Origin: Pseudobutyrivibrio ruminis HUN009
GTDB taxonomy: Bacteria; Bacillota; Clostridia; Lachnospirales; Lachnospiraceae
NCBI RefSeq assembly: GCF_000703005.1
Contig: NZ_JNLH01000001.1
Location: 2,597,001-2,661,000 of the forward strand
Length of the DNA: 64,000 bases
Reading direction: 5' to 3'
The notes under the pieces were generated by a model. That model was not told the DNA's origin. It did not search any database and saw nothing but the letters and a program-made list of their open reading frames with translations. The position numbers and the translations under genes were made by a program. This document shows, in pieces, positions 1 through 7,860 of this stretch. Numbering within the stretch: the first letter of the stretch is position 1; the number at the start of each line of letters is the position of its first letter.

Positions 1-335
1 AAACACCTGTTATCGTATTTTATTTTTCATTCTTTTCATGTGTGGTGACTCTGCCATTTTTAATAACAGATTTCGCACCAATGAATCCAACACAATTGCT
101 CTGCCTACTTATGGCTGGCGTAAGTGCATCACTTGGACAATTTTCAATTACAACCGCTTACAAGTATGCACCAGCGAAAGAGATTTCCGTATTTGACTAT
201 ACACAGGTTGTATTTGCGGCAATCCTTGGAATTATCTTCCTAGGTGAAATTCCTTCAATCCTCAGTATTGCAGGATATGCCATCATCATTGGTGTTGCAG
301 TATTTAGATGGTACATGAATCTAAAAACTGAATAA
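1..335 (+). CDS. EamA/DMT-family transporter, C-terminal part
   Basis: This is the last part of an integral membrane permease of the drug/metabolite transporter superfamily. The frame is open from position 3, so the true start lies upstream of the window; the GTG at 42 is internal. About 110 residues are visible with three or four hydrophobic helices. The segments FDYTQVVFAAILG and FLGEIPS match the closing helices of EamA domains, where a membrane helix is followed by a conserved Gly-Glu. It ends 2 nt before the convergent VanZ-like gene. The substrate cannot be told. The family is fairly sure and the specific role is unknown. Confidence 0.75.
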   Translation, partial: TPVIVFYFSFFSCVVTLPFLITDFAPMNPTQLLCLLMAGVSASLGQFSITTAYKYAPAKEISVFDYTQVVFAAILGIIFLGEIPSILSIAGYAIIIGVAVFRWYMNLKTE

Positions 336-337
336 GC

Positions 338-1381
338 CTAAGATTCAAGGAAAATAATCTTAGTATCATCCGGGCCCATCACAGTCAGTATTCTATGATT
401 TGTGTATGGGTCCGTTCCACATTCACTGGTAATTTCCGCTTTATCTAATCTTCTCTTTATTCCATCTAAATTATGATGTGCTAAAACAATTGACTGTGCA
501 GGTATCTGGGTCTGTTTATTTAAGCAATGAACTTCCAGCGAAGTTCGTCCCATTGATAGAAGCAAGTTTGTCTGAGTAACATCCTTTGGAATAATAATCT
601 TCTTAATCTGAAATCCCAAATCCTTTACATAGAAATTCCAAATCTCATCCTCATCTGTTGCCTGTAAAATAACTCGACTAATAGATAGTCTTTTAGCAAA
701 TGGAAAAAGAACTCCATTTTTTGCCAGCTTCTTCCAGCGCTTATAATACTTAAAGTCCTTTCTCCACTCAGGATTTGTAAGAGTGTATGCACGGTGCATG
801 TAAAGGGCTATGCCTATAAATCCACCAAATGTATCTGCTATAACATCCGCAGTATCGTATGTTCCACGCTTTGTGATAAGCTGTAAGTTTTCGATAAGTA
901 ATGATGAAACAAAACACATAAGAAGCGATCTACTCCATGCATGATTTCTAAACCATCTGAAAATATATGGAAGTAAATATCCCATAGGAATAAATACCAT
1001 AACATTGAGATAGAATTCGATAAACTCTTCTTCTGGGAGCTCAATATCCTGCCATGTCATAGTGAAAATACTAAATCCTGCATTACGAACAACATAATCA
1101 GGATTTGGTGTTCTGGCAAGGAGCACAAGATAAAATAGAAAGCAAAGATAAATTACAAAAGCGGCATTTAAGATAGTTCGTCTGATAAGAGAACTTTTTC
1201 CAGCATTTTTGCTGGAGCTAACACCGCCTTGTAGATTTAAACCGATTTTGTTACAGATTTTATTATCAAAAAAAGGTAATAGATAGGCGAGGAGCAAAGC
1301 AATGATGGTTGCTCCTACGACTATTATTACATTTGAAATCCAATTATTTGCATAAAAATCATAAAAACTATTAAGTTCCAA
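338..1381 (-). CDS. VanZ-like membrane protein fused to a VOC/glyoxalase-like domain
   Basis: The 347-residue product has an N-terminal membrane part (about residues 1-200) with four or five helices and VanZ-family features such as the conserved N-x-x-x-F-x-P-x-G-Y-L-L-P segment near residues 126-138 and the downstream E-x-x-Q motif. The soluble C-terminal 110 residues (from about 237) read like one vicinal-oxygen-chelate half-module: a beta-alpha-beta pattern with D-E-I-W-N-F-Y-x-x-D-L-G-F and a final strand ending in I-F-L-E. VanZ proteins are linked to low-level teicoplanin resistance in some bacteria, but most are uncharacterised. The gene is monocistronic behind its own sigma-A promoter. 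The domain assignment of the C-terminus is by eye. Confidence 0.7.
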   Translation of the reverse strand: MELNSFYDFYANNWISNVIIVVGATIIALLLAYLLPFFDNKICNKIGLNLQGGVSSSKNAGKSSLIRRTILNAAFVIYLCFLFYLVLLARTPNPDYVVRNAGFSIFTMTWQDIELPEEEFIEFYLNVMVFIPMGYLLPYIFRWFRNHAWSRSLLMCFVSSLLIENLQLITKRGTYDTADVIADTFGGFIGIALYMHRAYTLTNPEWRKDFKYYKRWKKLAKNGVLFPFAKRLSISRVILQATDEDEIWNFYVKDLGFQIKKIIIPKDVTQTNLLLSMGRTSLEVHCLNKQTQIPAQSIVLAHHNLDGIKRRLDKAEITSECGTDPYTNHRILTVMGPDDTKIIFLES

Positions 1382-1412
1382 TTATTGTCTCCAATCTAAA
1401 AGCAGTACTTAT

Positions 1413-1442
1413 ATTGTAAAAAGTATACTTAGTAATTGTCAA
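1413..1442 (-). promoter_or_regulatory. Sigma-A promoter of the VanZ-VOC gene
   Basis: On the minus strand TTGACA (1437-1442) is followed after 18 nt by TACAAT (1413-1418), about 30 nt before the ATG. It is a consensus -35 with a near-consensus -10. Confidence 0.7.
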
Positions 1443-1483
1443 CAATTTGTGTAAAGGACATCAGATTAATTATTTAATCTGTT

Positions 1484-2140
1484 TTATAGATGCTCTTTTC
1501 GCATCATTAAAAAAGCTAATAATAATAACATACTTGATATTAAAATACACCTATATCCTAAAATGATAGATAAAATGCCACCGATACCTGCTCCTATCGC
1601 AAATACGATAATAATGCCATAGTAGTGCATTGCCTTTTTTAAAGCACCTTTTTCATGGTTTCTAAGGTAAACTGATAGGCTCTCTGTACCGCTTCTCAGG
1701 TTGCCAATGCACATGGTGCTTGCATATGGATATCCGTTGACCTTTCTAAAGGACTGGACTTGCATAGCACATGCTAAGGATACTAAAACATTTGCCAGTA
1801 CATTTAAAGAAGCTGGCACAAATGCTACAGCCGATAATACTATAATCTCTATCAAAAGTATTATCTGACGCCAATGAATCTTTTTAGCATTTCGATAATG
1901 GAAGCTGACTTGCTCTGCAATAAGTATTCCTACTGCAAAAGAAAGAATAGGCAATAAGTAATGCAGCCCCTTTGCCCACTCTCTTTGCATTAAATGCTGA
2001 GACATAAGAACTATATTTCCTGTTTGAGCATTTGCAAATACCTTATCCCTAAGATTGTAGGTGTAGGCATCCTGAAAGCCTCCTGAAGCAGAAACTATAG
2101 CGCTTAGTAAGAATGATTCAGATGTTTGTCGTGACTTCAT
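1484..2140 (-). CDS. YoaK family (DUF1275) membrane protein
   Basis: This 218-residue protein has six predicted membrane helices. The N-terminal segment reading SGGFQDAYTY followed by NAQTGNIVLM is the signature of the DUF1275/YoaK family, an abundant family of inner-membrane proteins without an assigned substrate. The length is normal for the family. It starts 6 nt after the stop of the AlkD-like gene and probably shares its transcript. An imperfect hairpin (1462-1481) lies just past the stop, without a clear U-run. The biochemical role is unknown. Confidence 0.85.
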   Translation of the reverse strand: MKSRQTSESFLLSAIVSASGGFQDAYTYNLRDKVFANAQTGNIVLMSQHLMQREWAKGLHYLLPILSFAVGILIAEQVSFHYRNAKKIHWRQIILLIEIIVLSAVAFVPASLNVLANVLVSLACAMQVQSFRKVNGYPYASTMCIGNLRSGTESLSVYLRNHEKGALKKAMHYYGIIIVFAIGAGIGGILSIILGYRCILISSMLLLLAFLMMRKEHL

Positions 2141-2146
2141 AGTTTA

Positions 2147-2833
2147 TTACTTCCGTTTTAATGATTTAAGATACTGTTTGTGTTCATCACTGACTCTATA
2201 GCTTTCAATTGACTTTTGAATAGCTTTGTTATGAGTCCATTTATCAAGCACATTATTTTCTATGTATGGTAACGCCGCATCATACTGCTTAGCAAGAGCT
2301 GTGGCGAAATACCATGCTATAGCCATATTTATATAGTATTCATCAGATTTGACTGATGCAACTATTCTCAAATATTCTTCATTAAAGTCTTCATCTAGAA
2401 AATGGGACATGTATGAAACAATAGCAAACCTGATTGTATAGGTATCATTTGTCCCAATCCATTTTAAAAGCTGTCCAGACAACAAATCATGATTCTTTTT
2501 GAAGCACTTTGGTGACATTTGGTCACATGTAGCCCAGTTGTCTACGTATGGCAAAAACTGATTGAGCCTAGATATACACTCATCATAATCCTTGATTTCA
2601 CCAATCAAAAAGGCATGAATCTGATTTTCATCAAAATATTGATGTGGCAAGTCATCAAGAAACTCTGCCACATCATCTCGCTTACTATAGCCTTTTGCAA
2701 GCTTTCGAAGGATTGGCGTGCGTACTCCAATAGCCGAACCTTCTGCAATAGTAGGTGTAAGCTTGCTTTGAAAATCTCTATATTTAATATCCTGGTTTGC
2801 AAATAAATCTACTCTGATTTCTTCTGTTATCAT
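2147..2833 (-). CDS. DNA alkylation repair protein, AlkD-like
   Basis: The 228-residue, mostly helical protein matches the AlkD/HEAT-like family of DNA glycosylases that remove N3- and N7-alkylated bases without flipping the base. Typical elements are G-V-R-T-P-x-L-R-x-L-A-K near residue 38, NWATCD near residue 100, and the alternating helical repeats with W-Y-F-A-T-A-L-A near 176. The NWATCD motif carries the Trp/Asp pair used by AlkD to engage DNA. It follows the NSS transporter gene by 5 nt and precedes the YoaK gene, so it is probably co-transcribed. No obvious Shine-Dalgarno precedes the ATG, which suggests translational coupling. Confidence 0.85.
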   Translation of the reverse strand: MITEEIRVDLFANQDIKYRDFQSKLTPTIAEGSAIGVRTPILRKLAKGYSKRDDVAEFLDDLPHQYFDENQIHAFLIGEIKDYDECISRLNQFLPYVDNWATCDQMSPKCFKKNHDLLSGQLLKWIGTNDTYTIRFAIVSYMSHFLDEDFNEEYLRIVASVKSDEYYINMAIAWYFATALAKQYDAALPYIENNVLDKWTHNKAIQKSIESYRVSDEHKQYLKSLKRK

Positions 2834-2838
2834 ATGTT

Positions 2839-4206
2839 TTACATTGAAATAATCCCAAACACGTTAAGTATAGCACTAATCAAAATAATAACAACAAACA
2901 GTGGGCAAAGGAATTTAATCATGAAAGAGAATACTGCTTTTCTCTTAAATGGATGATTCTCCTGCTCAACTTCTGCTTCAAGTCTTTCTACTGTCATAAA
3001 CTTAGTAATAAGAACGCATGTAGCAAACGCTGCTATAGGCATCATCACTGAGTTTGTAAGGAAATCAAAGAAATCCAAGAACTGCATGCCAATGATTTTA
3101 ACATTTGCAAGTGGTCCATTTCCAAGTGATGATAAACTTCCGAGAACAACCATGATAACAGCCATAACGTTTGTTCCAAACTTTCTGCTCCACTTGAATT
3201 CATCTTCAAATGTGGAAACTGCACTTTCTGTAAGTGCAATAGCACTTGTAACTGCAGCAAATAAAACAAGTGCAAAGAAAAGAATACCGATAATTCTTCC
3301 AAATCCCATGCTGGCAAAAATCTTTGGCATGGTAATAAACATAAGGGATGGACCAGCATTTAATGCGCTTTCATCTCCACCTGAGAAAGCAAACACAGTT
3401 GGGATAATCATAAGGCTTGCCATAATTGCAATTGCAGTATCAAAAATCTCTACCTGTTTTGTAGATTCCTCAATGCTAACTTCCTTCTTTACATATGAAC
3501 CAAATGTAATAAGAATACCCATGGCAATTGATAGAGAATAAAACATCTGCCCCATAGCAGTAACAATTGTCATGATAGAAAAATGCTTAAAATTAGGAAT
3601 GAACAAATACTTTACTCCACCAAACGCACCCGGTCTTGTTACTGAGTAAATACAAATAAGAATGGCAAGAACTACCAGGATTGGCATAACGAACTTTGAT
3701 ACTCGCTCAATACCATTTTCTACTCCCTTATAAATAACAAATAAAACTAATATCGCAAATACGATAAACCAAAACTCTGCATCATATCCATTTGTAATGA
3801 AATCTACAAAGAATGTATCGCTTGCAATTTCATTTACATCTGCTCTGATATATTCAAATAGATACTTACATACCCAGCCACCGATAACAGAATAATAAGG
3901 AACGATAAGAATTGGAATGATTGCATTAATCCATCCTCCTAATTCCATTATTTTGTTGTGACTTAAATCCTTGAATGCCCCTACTGGGCTTTTGTTTGTA
4001 GCGCGTCCTATTGCAGTCTCTGCAACGATCATTGTGTATCCAAATGTTAAAGCAAGAACTATATAAACAATTAAAAAGATTCCTCCTCCATATTTAGCAC
4101 ATAAGTAAGGGAATCTCCAAATATTTCCTAATCCTACTGATGCTCCAGCTGCTGAAAGCACAAAACCAATCTTTCCCGAGAAACTACCTCGATTACCTTT
4201 TTTCAA
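2839..4206 (-). CDS. Sodium-dependent neurotransmitter:sodium symporter (NSS/SNF family)
   Basis: The 455-residue polytopic protein is a bacterial member of the neurotransmitter:sodium symporter family (LeuT fold), which imports amino acids or related amines with Na+. The N-terminus contains the hallmark SAAGASVGLGNIWRFPYL stretch that forms the unwound TM1 binding the substrate and sodium. Eleven or twelve helices follow, and the length is normal. It is the first gene of a probable NSS-alkD-yoaK unit and is preceded by the terminator of the unknown 157-residue gene. Substrate specificity cannot be read from sequence; tryptophan, tyrosine and leucine transporters share this motif. Confidence 0.93.
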   Translation of the reverse strand: MKKGNRGSFSGKIGFVLSAAGASVGLGNIWRFPYLCAKYGGGIFLIVYIVLALTFGYTMIVAETAIGRATNKSPVGAFKDLSHNKIMELGGWINAIIPILIVPYYSVIGGWVCKYLFEYIRADVNEIASDTFFVDFITNGYDAEFWFIVFAILVLFVIYKGVENGIERVSKFVMPILVVLAILICIYSVTRPGAFGGVKYLFIPNFKHFSIMTIVTAMGQMFYSLSIAMGILITFGSYVKKEVSIEESTKQVEIFDTAIAIMASLMIIPTVFAFSGGDESALNAGPSLMFITMPKIFASMGFGRIIGILFFALVLFAAVTSAIALTESAVSTFEDEFKWSRKFGTNVMAVIMVVLGSLSSLGNGPLANVKIIGMQFLDFFDFLTNSVMMPIAAFATCVLITKFMTVERLEAEVEQENHPFKRKAVFSFMIKFLCPLFVVIILISAILNVFGIISM

Positions 4207-4271
4207 TTAATTACTCCTCCATGTTACTTTAATACTTTAAGCTGTTAAACTTGTACAGTAACATAGTATAG

Positions 4272-4307
4272 CAAAAAAAATTGCTTCAAGGAAGAGCCTT
4301 GAAGCAA
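4272..4307 (-). terminator. Intrinsic terminator after the unknown 157-aa gene
   Basis: A 10-bp stem (4282-4291 with 4297-4306) with a 5-nt loop is followed on the minus strand by eight T residues. It separates the upstream cluster from the NSS operon. Confidence 0.85.
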
Positions 4308-4317
4308 AAATTTAAAC

Positions 4318-4791
4318 TTATATTATATTTTTTATTCTGGTCATTCTTTCATCCAATTCATGGTACACAGGCTCAAGTGGCCACGGCATAAGCTCTATGT
4401 ATTCCTTATCACCTGGATTTAATTTTTCTAGCTGTTTTATAAAGGCTTCATCCCGTTTATATAGTAGCTTTCCAAAATCACACTGGACATATTTCTTATT
4501 AGAATTATCAACGTTTTCAGTTACTTTTCTAAAGCTAATTCGTCCAAAACTATCCTGCTCTTTGACGAAGAACGCTTTCTCGTGGGACGCCTTTGGTTCT
4601 TCCAAGCTTATCTTTCCAATATTAAGAAAATGCTCCCACATATAGCCTGCAATCTTTTCTTTTGGAATGGGATAATCAAGATTATCTGCTATCTGGGATA
4701 TAGAATACCCTAAGTCAGCCAAGTGACGTACTGCCCCGCCAGCTGCTGCGTCATTTATGAAATTCGATAAGGCTTTATTAAACTCTTTCAT
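4318..4791 (-). CDS. Uncharacterised 157-aa protein coupled to a membrane-protein gene
   Basis: I do not recognise the family. The predicted soluble protein has an N-terminal helical part with A-A-A-G-G-A-V-R-H-L-A-D-L-G-Y-S, which resembles a helix-turn-helix-like repeat, followed by mixed alpha/beta sequence. The frame extends further upstream, but I chose the ATG at 4791: it overlaps the TGA of the preceding gene as ATGA and is preceded by AAAAGG. The overlap predicts translational coupling with the membrane protein, so the two probably work together. A strong terminator follows. Confidence 0.6.
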   Translation of the reverse strand: MKEFNKALSNFINDAAAGGAVRHLADLGYSISQIADNLDYPIPKEKIAGYMWEHFLNIGKISLEEPKASHEKAFFVKEQDSFGRISFRKVTENVDNSNKKYVQCDFGKLLYKRDEAFIKQLEKLNPGDKEYIELMPWPLEPVYHELDERMTRIKNII

Positions 4792-5519
4792 GACCTTTTC
4801 TGTTTTTTTATTACACAAAGCTTTTCTTTGCAATTGATGCATTGAAGATGCTTGTTACTGCCAAACCAAAATGTCTCAGGATGTTTCGCATAGCCTACTT
4901 CCCATTTGATAAGAACTATAAGTGCTGTAAAGAAAAGACTCCATGAAAAGAAATTCTTTATAAACAGCATTGGGGTGAACATCATGAAATATCCCCAGTC
5001 GTAGATTCTGCAGTTAATACAGCATTTATTATGCATGATAAATGACTGAAATGGACAGAAAATTAGAATGCATATATAATCGCTCAAATAGAAAAAAACA
5101 GTCAACATCAACATATCTGCAGCACCTATTACCTTAAAGAGATACAATACTGCAAACACAGCATTAAATGTCAACCAAACTAGCATTACAATCCAAGCTC
5201 TTACATTCATCTGCTGGACAAATTCTAAAAGATCAAGCCTTGAGTATCCCTCCACCTCATCAAAGGTTTTGACATCGCCTTTAAAGTAAGCCATAGAAAG
5301 ATACTTATGGGGAATGATATGCTGAAGCATCATAATCATAAAGATTCCCCACAGAACATGCAAAGCACTAATTCCATACTCCGAAATACCAAAGGTAAAC
5401 TCATGGGTCATAAAACCTACCAACATCTCTTTATGAAATATGTATGCACCCAATATAAATAGAAATACAAAAACTCTGAACCCTAGATTGATTAGAGCTC
5501 TTTTCATCATCTTGGTCAT
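4788..5519 (-). CDS. Uncharacterised multi-pass membrane protein with cysteine motifs
   Basis: The protein has about 243 residues and six hydrophobic segments. A cysteine cluster (K-C-C-I-N-C-R) lies in a loop around residue 170, and a C-terminal CINCKEKLC motif could bind a metal. I placed the start at 5519 because AGAGGT lies 8 nt upstream, whereas the in-frame ATG at 5543 lacks a ribosome-binding site. I do not recognise the family. The gene lies between the DUF1653 gene (15 nt from the in-frame ATG) and the 157-residue gene (ATGA overlap), so a three-gene operon is likely. The paired Cys motifs hint at a zinc or redox site on the cytoplasmic face; this is inference. Confidence 0.6.
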   Translation of the reverse strand: MTKMMKRALINLGFRVFVFLFILGAYIFHKEMLVGFMTHEFTFGISEYGISALHVLWGIFMIMMLQHIIPHKYLSMAYFKGDVKTFDEVEGYSRLDLLEFVQQMNVRAWIVMLVWLTFNAVFAVLYLFKVIGAADMLMLTVFFYLSDYICILIFCPFQSFIMHNKCCINCRIYDWGYFMMFTPMLFIKNFFSWSLFFTALIVLIKWEVGYAKHPETFWFGSNKHLQCINCKEKLCVIKKQKRS

Positions 5520-5558
5520 GTAATAATACCTCTCACAAAACATAAACCAATAAATAAG

Positions 5559-5807
5559 CTAATGATTCTTTTTGCTAGCAATCTCCTGAAGCTCAAATCT
5601 ATATTTCTGAGTAACCTCAGGATATTTTTCATGATCCACTTCGGATAAAAACATCTCCTTAGGTCTTACCCACAAAGAACCATCATCGTACAGCTTGCGA
5701 TATACTACCATTTCTTCCTGTGTTTCAGAATCCCTAGCTATATCTTCAACTAAATAATAATCCCCTTTGAAGTGTTTGTATACTCTGTGTAAAACTAATT
5801 CTTGCAT
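5559..5807 (-). CDS. DUF1653 family small protein
   Basis: This 82-residue protein belongs to the DUF1653 family, recognisable from the order H-R-V-Y-K-H-F-K-G-D-Y-Y-L-V-E-D-I-A followed by V-Y-R-x-L-Y and a W-V-R-P-x-E-M-F motif. Its role is not known. The reading frame could start 22 codons earlier, but an AAGGAG sits 6 nt before the ATG at 5807 and the homologous region begins there. The extra upstream codons also run into a tandem repeat. It appears to head an operon with the two unknown genes that follow. Confidence 0.8.
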   Translation of the reverse strand: MQELVLHRVYKHFKGDYYLVEDIARDSETQEEMVVYRKLYDDGSLWVRPKEMFLSEVDHEKYPEVTQKYRFELQEIASKKNH

Positions 5808-5848
5808 TGCGAACTCCTTGTAAATAGTATCTATATTTATTTTATTAC

Positions 5849-5975
5849 GAGATAAATATTGTTGCAAATCCAAGAAATGAATTCATAGCAAAGAGATAAA
5901 TATTACTGCAATATAAGATTGAACTCATAGATTTATAAGGATTGTTGCAAATCCAAAAAATGAATTCATAGCCCT
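5849..5975. repeat. Three imperfect ~40-44 bp tandem repeats beside rpsI
   Basis: Units start near 5849, 5893 and 5932 and share GAGATAAATATT, a T-G-C-A-A step and GAATTCATAG (second unit diverged). A related segment (AAGGATTGTTGCAAAT) appears on the opposite strand at the end of rpsI (6068-6083), making an inverted repeat with 5938-5953. The array lies between the rpsI terminator and the DUF1653 start and is followed by a small GCCC-TAC-GGGC hairpin near 5973-5983. It contains no coding signal of its own. Confidence 0.65.
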
Positions 5976-6020
5976 ACGGGCTATTTCATCATTTCTTGTC
6001 TTCTAATAAATTGTGCAAAT

Positions 6021-6059
6021 AAAAAAGCTCCAAGGAAGCAAGCTTCCTGGAGCATTTTT
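6021..6059 (-). terminator. Bidirectional-looking terminator after rpsI
   Basis: The stem is 6027-6038 with 6043-6053 (one bulged A) and is flanked by A6 on the left and T5 on the right. It would stop transcription of rplM-rpsI. Confidence 0.85.
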
Positions 6060-6084
6060 GTAGTTGCACAATTTGCAACAATCC

Positions 6085-6483
6085 TTATCTCTTTGAAAAC
6101 TGTGGAGCACGACGAGCGGCCTTTAAGCCGTACTTCTTACGCTCTTTCATTCTAGGATCTCTTGTAAGGAATCCAGCAGCCTTAAGTGTAGGTCTGTACT
6201 CAGCATCTACCTCAAGGAGTGCACGTGAGATACCGTGTCTGATAGCACCAGCCTGGCCAGTGTATCCGCCACCCTTTACGTTAACGATAACGTCGAACTT
6301 GTCAGCTGTGTTTGTAGCTACAAGTGGCTGACGAACAACTACCTTTAATGTCTCAAGACCAAGGTACTCGTCAATATCTCTCTTATTTATAGTGATCTTA
6401 CCTGTGCCAGGTACAAGATATACTCTAGCAACTGAAGACTTTCTTCTACCAGTTCCATAATACTTTGTTGTATTCTTAGCCAT
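6085..6483 (-). CDS. rpsI: 30S ribosomal protein S9
   Basis: The 132-residue protein is ribosomal protein S9 (uS9) of the small subunit head, whose C-terminal tail reaches the P-site tRNA. It starts with the typical YYGTGRRKSSVARV segment and ends in the invariant S-K-R. Length and ends are complete. It lies 13 nt downstream of rplM, the usual bacterial pairing, and is followed by a strong terminator. Co-expression with L13 from the promoter at 7051-7079 is expected. Confidence 0.98.
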   Translation of the reverse strand: MAKNTTKYYGTGRRKSSVARVYLVPGTGKITINKRDIDEYLGLETLKVVVRQPLVATNTADKFDVIVNVKGGGYTGQAGAIRHGISRALLEVDAEYRPTLKAAGFLTRDPRMKERKKYGLKAARRAPQFSKR

Positions 6484-6496
6484 GATCTACCTCCTA

Positions 6497-6925
6497 TTAA
6501 AATGTAAGCACTTCTGGCTTCTGTGCCTGCTGCTTGTGCTCTGGTCCAGCGTATACGAAAAGCTTTGTGTACATCTGACGACCAAGTGGTCCCTTTGGAA
6601 GCATGCCCTTAACAGCGTGCTCGATAACTCTCTCTGGATGTGTGTTAAGCATATCGCGAAGAGAAGTCTCCTTCATACCACCAACATAATCTGAGTGATG
6701 ATAGTAAATCTTCTGATCAAGCTTCTTACCTGTAACCTTAATCTTCTCTGCATTAACTACGATTACATAGTCACCACAATCAGCGTGTGGAGTGAAGACT
6801 GGCTTATTCTTACCTCTTAAAACCTTTGCAACTTCTGCTGAAAGACGTCCAAGTGTCTGACCCTCAGCGTCAACTACATACCATTTTCTCTCAATCTGAG
6901 ATGGGTTTGGCATATAAGTATTCAT
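6497..6925 (-). CDS. rplM: 50S ribosomal protein L13
   Basis: The 142-residue protein is ribosomal protein L13 (uL13), an early-assembly large-subunit protein. Recognisable elements are W-Y-V-V-D-A-E-G-Q-T-L-G-R-L near the N-terminus and M-L-P-K-G-P-L-G-R-Q near residue 110. AGGAGG lies 6 nt before the ATG. It heads the rplM-rpsI operon, and the 5' leader carries a likely L13 autoregulatory structure. Confidence 0.98.
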   Translation of the reverse strand: MNTYMPNPSQIERKWYVVDAEGQTLGRLSAEVAKVLRGKNKPVFTPHADCGDYVIVVNAEKIKVTGKKLDQKIYYHHSDYVGGMKETSLRDMLNTHPERVIEHAVKGMLPKGPLGRQMYTKLFVYAGPEHKQQAQKPEVLTF

Positions 6926-7045
6926 GAGAATTCCTCCTTAAATAAATCTAAAGCTTCTAGTCGGTGATGTCCGGGCACTTCCTAGAATATTATAGTAAAA
7001 CTCACTTCCGGGCTAACAGAAATAAGTTACCTTACTACATCAACC
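6926..7045 (-). promoter_or_regulatory. Candidate L13 leader (autoregulatory 5' UTR)
   Basis: Between the promoter and rplM the minus strand carries two related blocks, GCCCGGAAGTG and GGAAGTGCCCGGAC, separated by an AT-rich segment, with GCCCGG and CCGGGC able to interact. A long structured leader ahead of rplM is a known Firmicute feature (Rfam L13_leader), thought to mediate feedback by free L13. I matched it from memory of that motif, not by covariance search. Confidence 0.55.
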
Positions 7046-7050
7046 GTTTC

Positions 7051-7079
7051 ATTTTACAATAGGAATCTGTATCCGTCAA
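7051..7079 (-). promoter_or_regulatory. Sigma-A promoter of rplM-rpsI
   Basis: TTGACG (7074-7079), a 17-nt spacer and TAAAAT (7051-7056) on the minus strand, with an A/T-rich upstream side, as expected for a growth-related ribosomal promoter. Confidence 0.8.
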
Positions 7080-7103
7080 CCATAAAATTGGACTATATAG
7101 CAT

Positions 7104-7400
7104 TTAATAATAATCAATTATGGACTGGGCCATATCTATTATATAAATCAATTTACTGTATGGTACTCGCCCTTTTGTGCTGTACTCTCTAATATTCAAA
7201 TCTAGCTGCCTAACACTATCGCTAGCAACATACATAAGCGAATCATTAATGCTCACCTCTACTTCAAAAGTAGAACCAATAGATTTCTGAAGTATAGGAC
7301 ATACAATAGCCATACCGGACTTATTGTATGAATCCTTACTAATCACTAATGCCAAGTGATTAATACCATTAATTTTTATAATATCTCCCTGCTCTACCAT
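7104..7400 (-). CDS. PemK/MazF-like toxin protein
   Basis: The 98-residue protein resembles the PemK/MazF family of ribosome-independent endoribonucleases. It starts with G-D-I-I-K-I-N-G and continues with H-L-A-L-V-I-S-K-D-S-Y-N and V-C-P-I-L, matching the family pattern of an SH3-like barrel with R/H-P-A-L-V-I-S and the V-x-P-I strand. The usual catalytic Arg before the A-L-V-I-S strand is replaced by His-Leu, so activity is not certain. Its ATG lies 7 nt inside the end of the XRE gene, so the two are translationally coupled. This fits a type II toxin-antitoxin pair; a non-toxic PemK-like partner is the alternative. Confidence 0.65.
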   Translation of the reverse strand: MVEQGDIIKINGINHLALVISKDSYNKSGMAIVCPILQKSIGSTFEVEVSINDSLMYVASDSVRQLDLNIREYSTKGRVPYSKLIYIIDMAQSIIDYY

Positions 7401-7858
7401 ACTTCTCTACCTACATGTTTTCCCCATTCTATTTCTGTAGAAGCCTGTAATGGCTTCCCTGATAGTTCAACATACTCCTCCAATGATCTATGTCTAAATC
7501 TAAAACCAGTAACTATTAATTCCTTAATTTGCTCATCATTAAGCTTTTCAATAACTTCCATATCCAATAGTTTCCCTTCACTTAATCCAAAAGCATATTT
7601 TCCAAGACGTTTAGCTCTTTCCTTTTTCATAACCTCTACATCCTCATAAAATACCCAGGGCTCTACATTAAAATATTCTCCAAGCTTTTCTAGAATATGA
7701 TATCCGGGAGCAGTATTCCCTTTTACCCAATCACAAAAGGTCGTGTACTTGAATCCCAAATCGCTACACACCTTTTTACGAGGTTTATCCTCCACTTCTA
7801 ACAAATACTTTATATTCATTGAAATATTTGCTTTCTTTTGCTTATCAACTGTTTTCAT
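7394..7858 (-). CDS. XRE-type HTH protein, probable antitoxin/autoregulator
   Basis: The 154-residue protein has an N-terminal helix-turn-helix domain (about residues 10-70): an initial helix, K-V-C-S-D-L-G-F-K-Y-T-T-F-C-D-W recognition region and L-G-E-Y-F-N-V. The C-terminal half is helical and charged and would suit neutralisation of the overlapping PemK-like protein. I chose the ATG at 7858 because GAGGTGAT lies 6 nt upstream and a sigma-A promoter just beyond, which the longer frame (to 7936) would overrun. Three ATACGA direct repeats cover the promoter, suggesting autorepression. Confidence 0.7.
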   Translation of the reverse strand: MKTVDKQKKANISMNIKYLLEVEDKPRKKVCSDLGFKYTTFCDWVKGNTAPGYHILEKLGEYFNVEPWVFYEDVEVMKKERAKRLGKYAFGLSEGKLLDMEVIEKLNDEQIKELIVTGFRFRHRSLEEYVELSGKPLQASTEIEWGKHVGREVW

Positions 7859-7860
7859 AT

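Noticed and set aside
4210..4270. Riboswitch ahead of the NSS transporter
   Set aside because: The leader is only about 60-80 nt, AT-rich, with no recognised aptamer motif.
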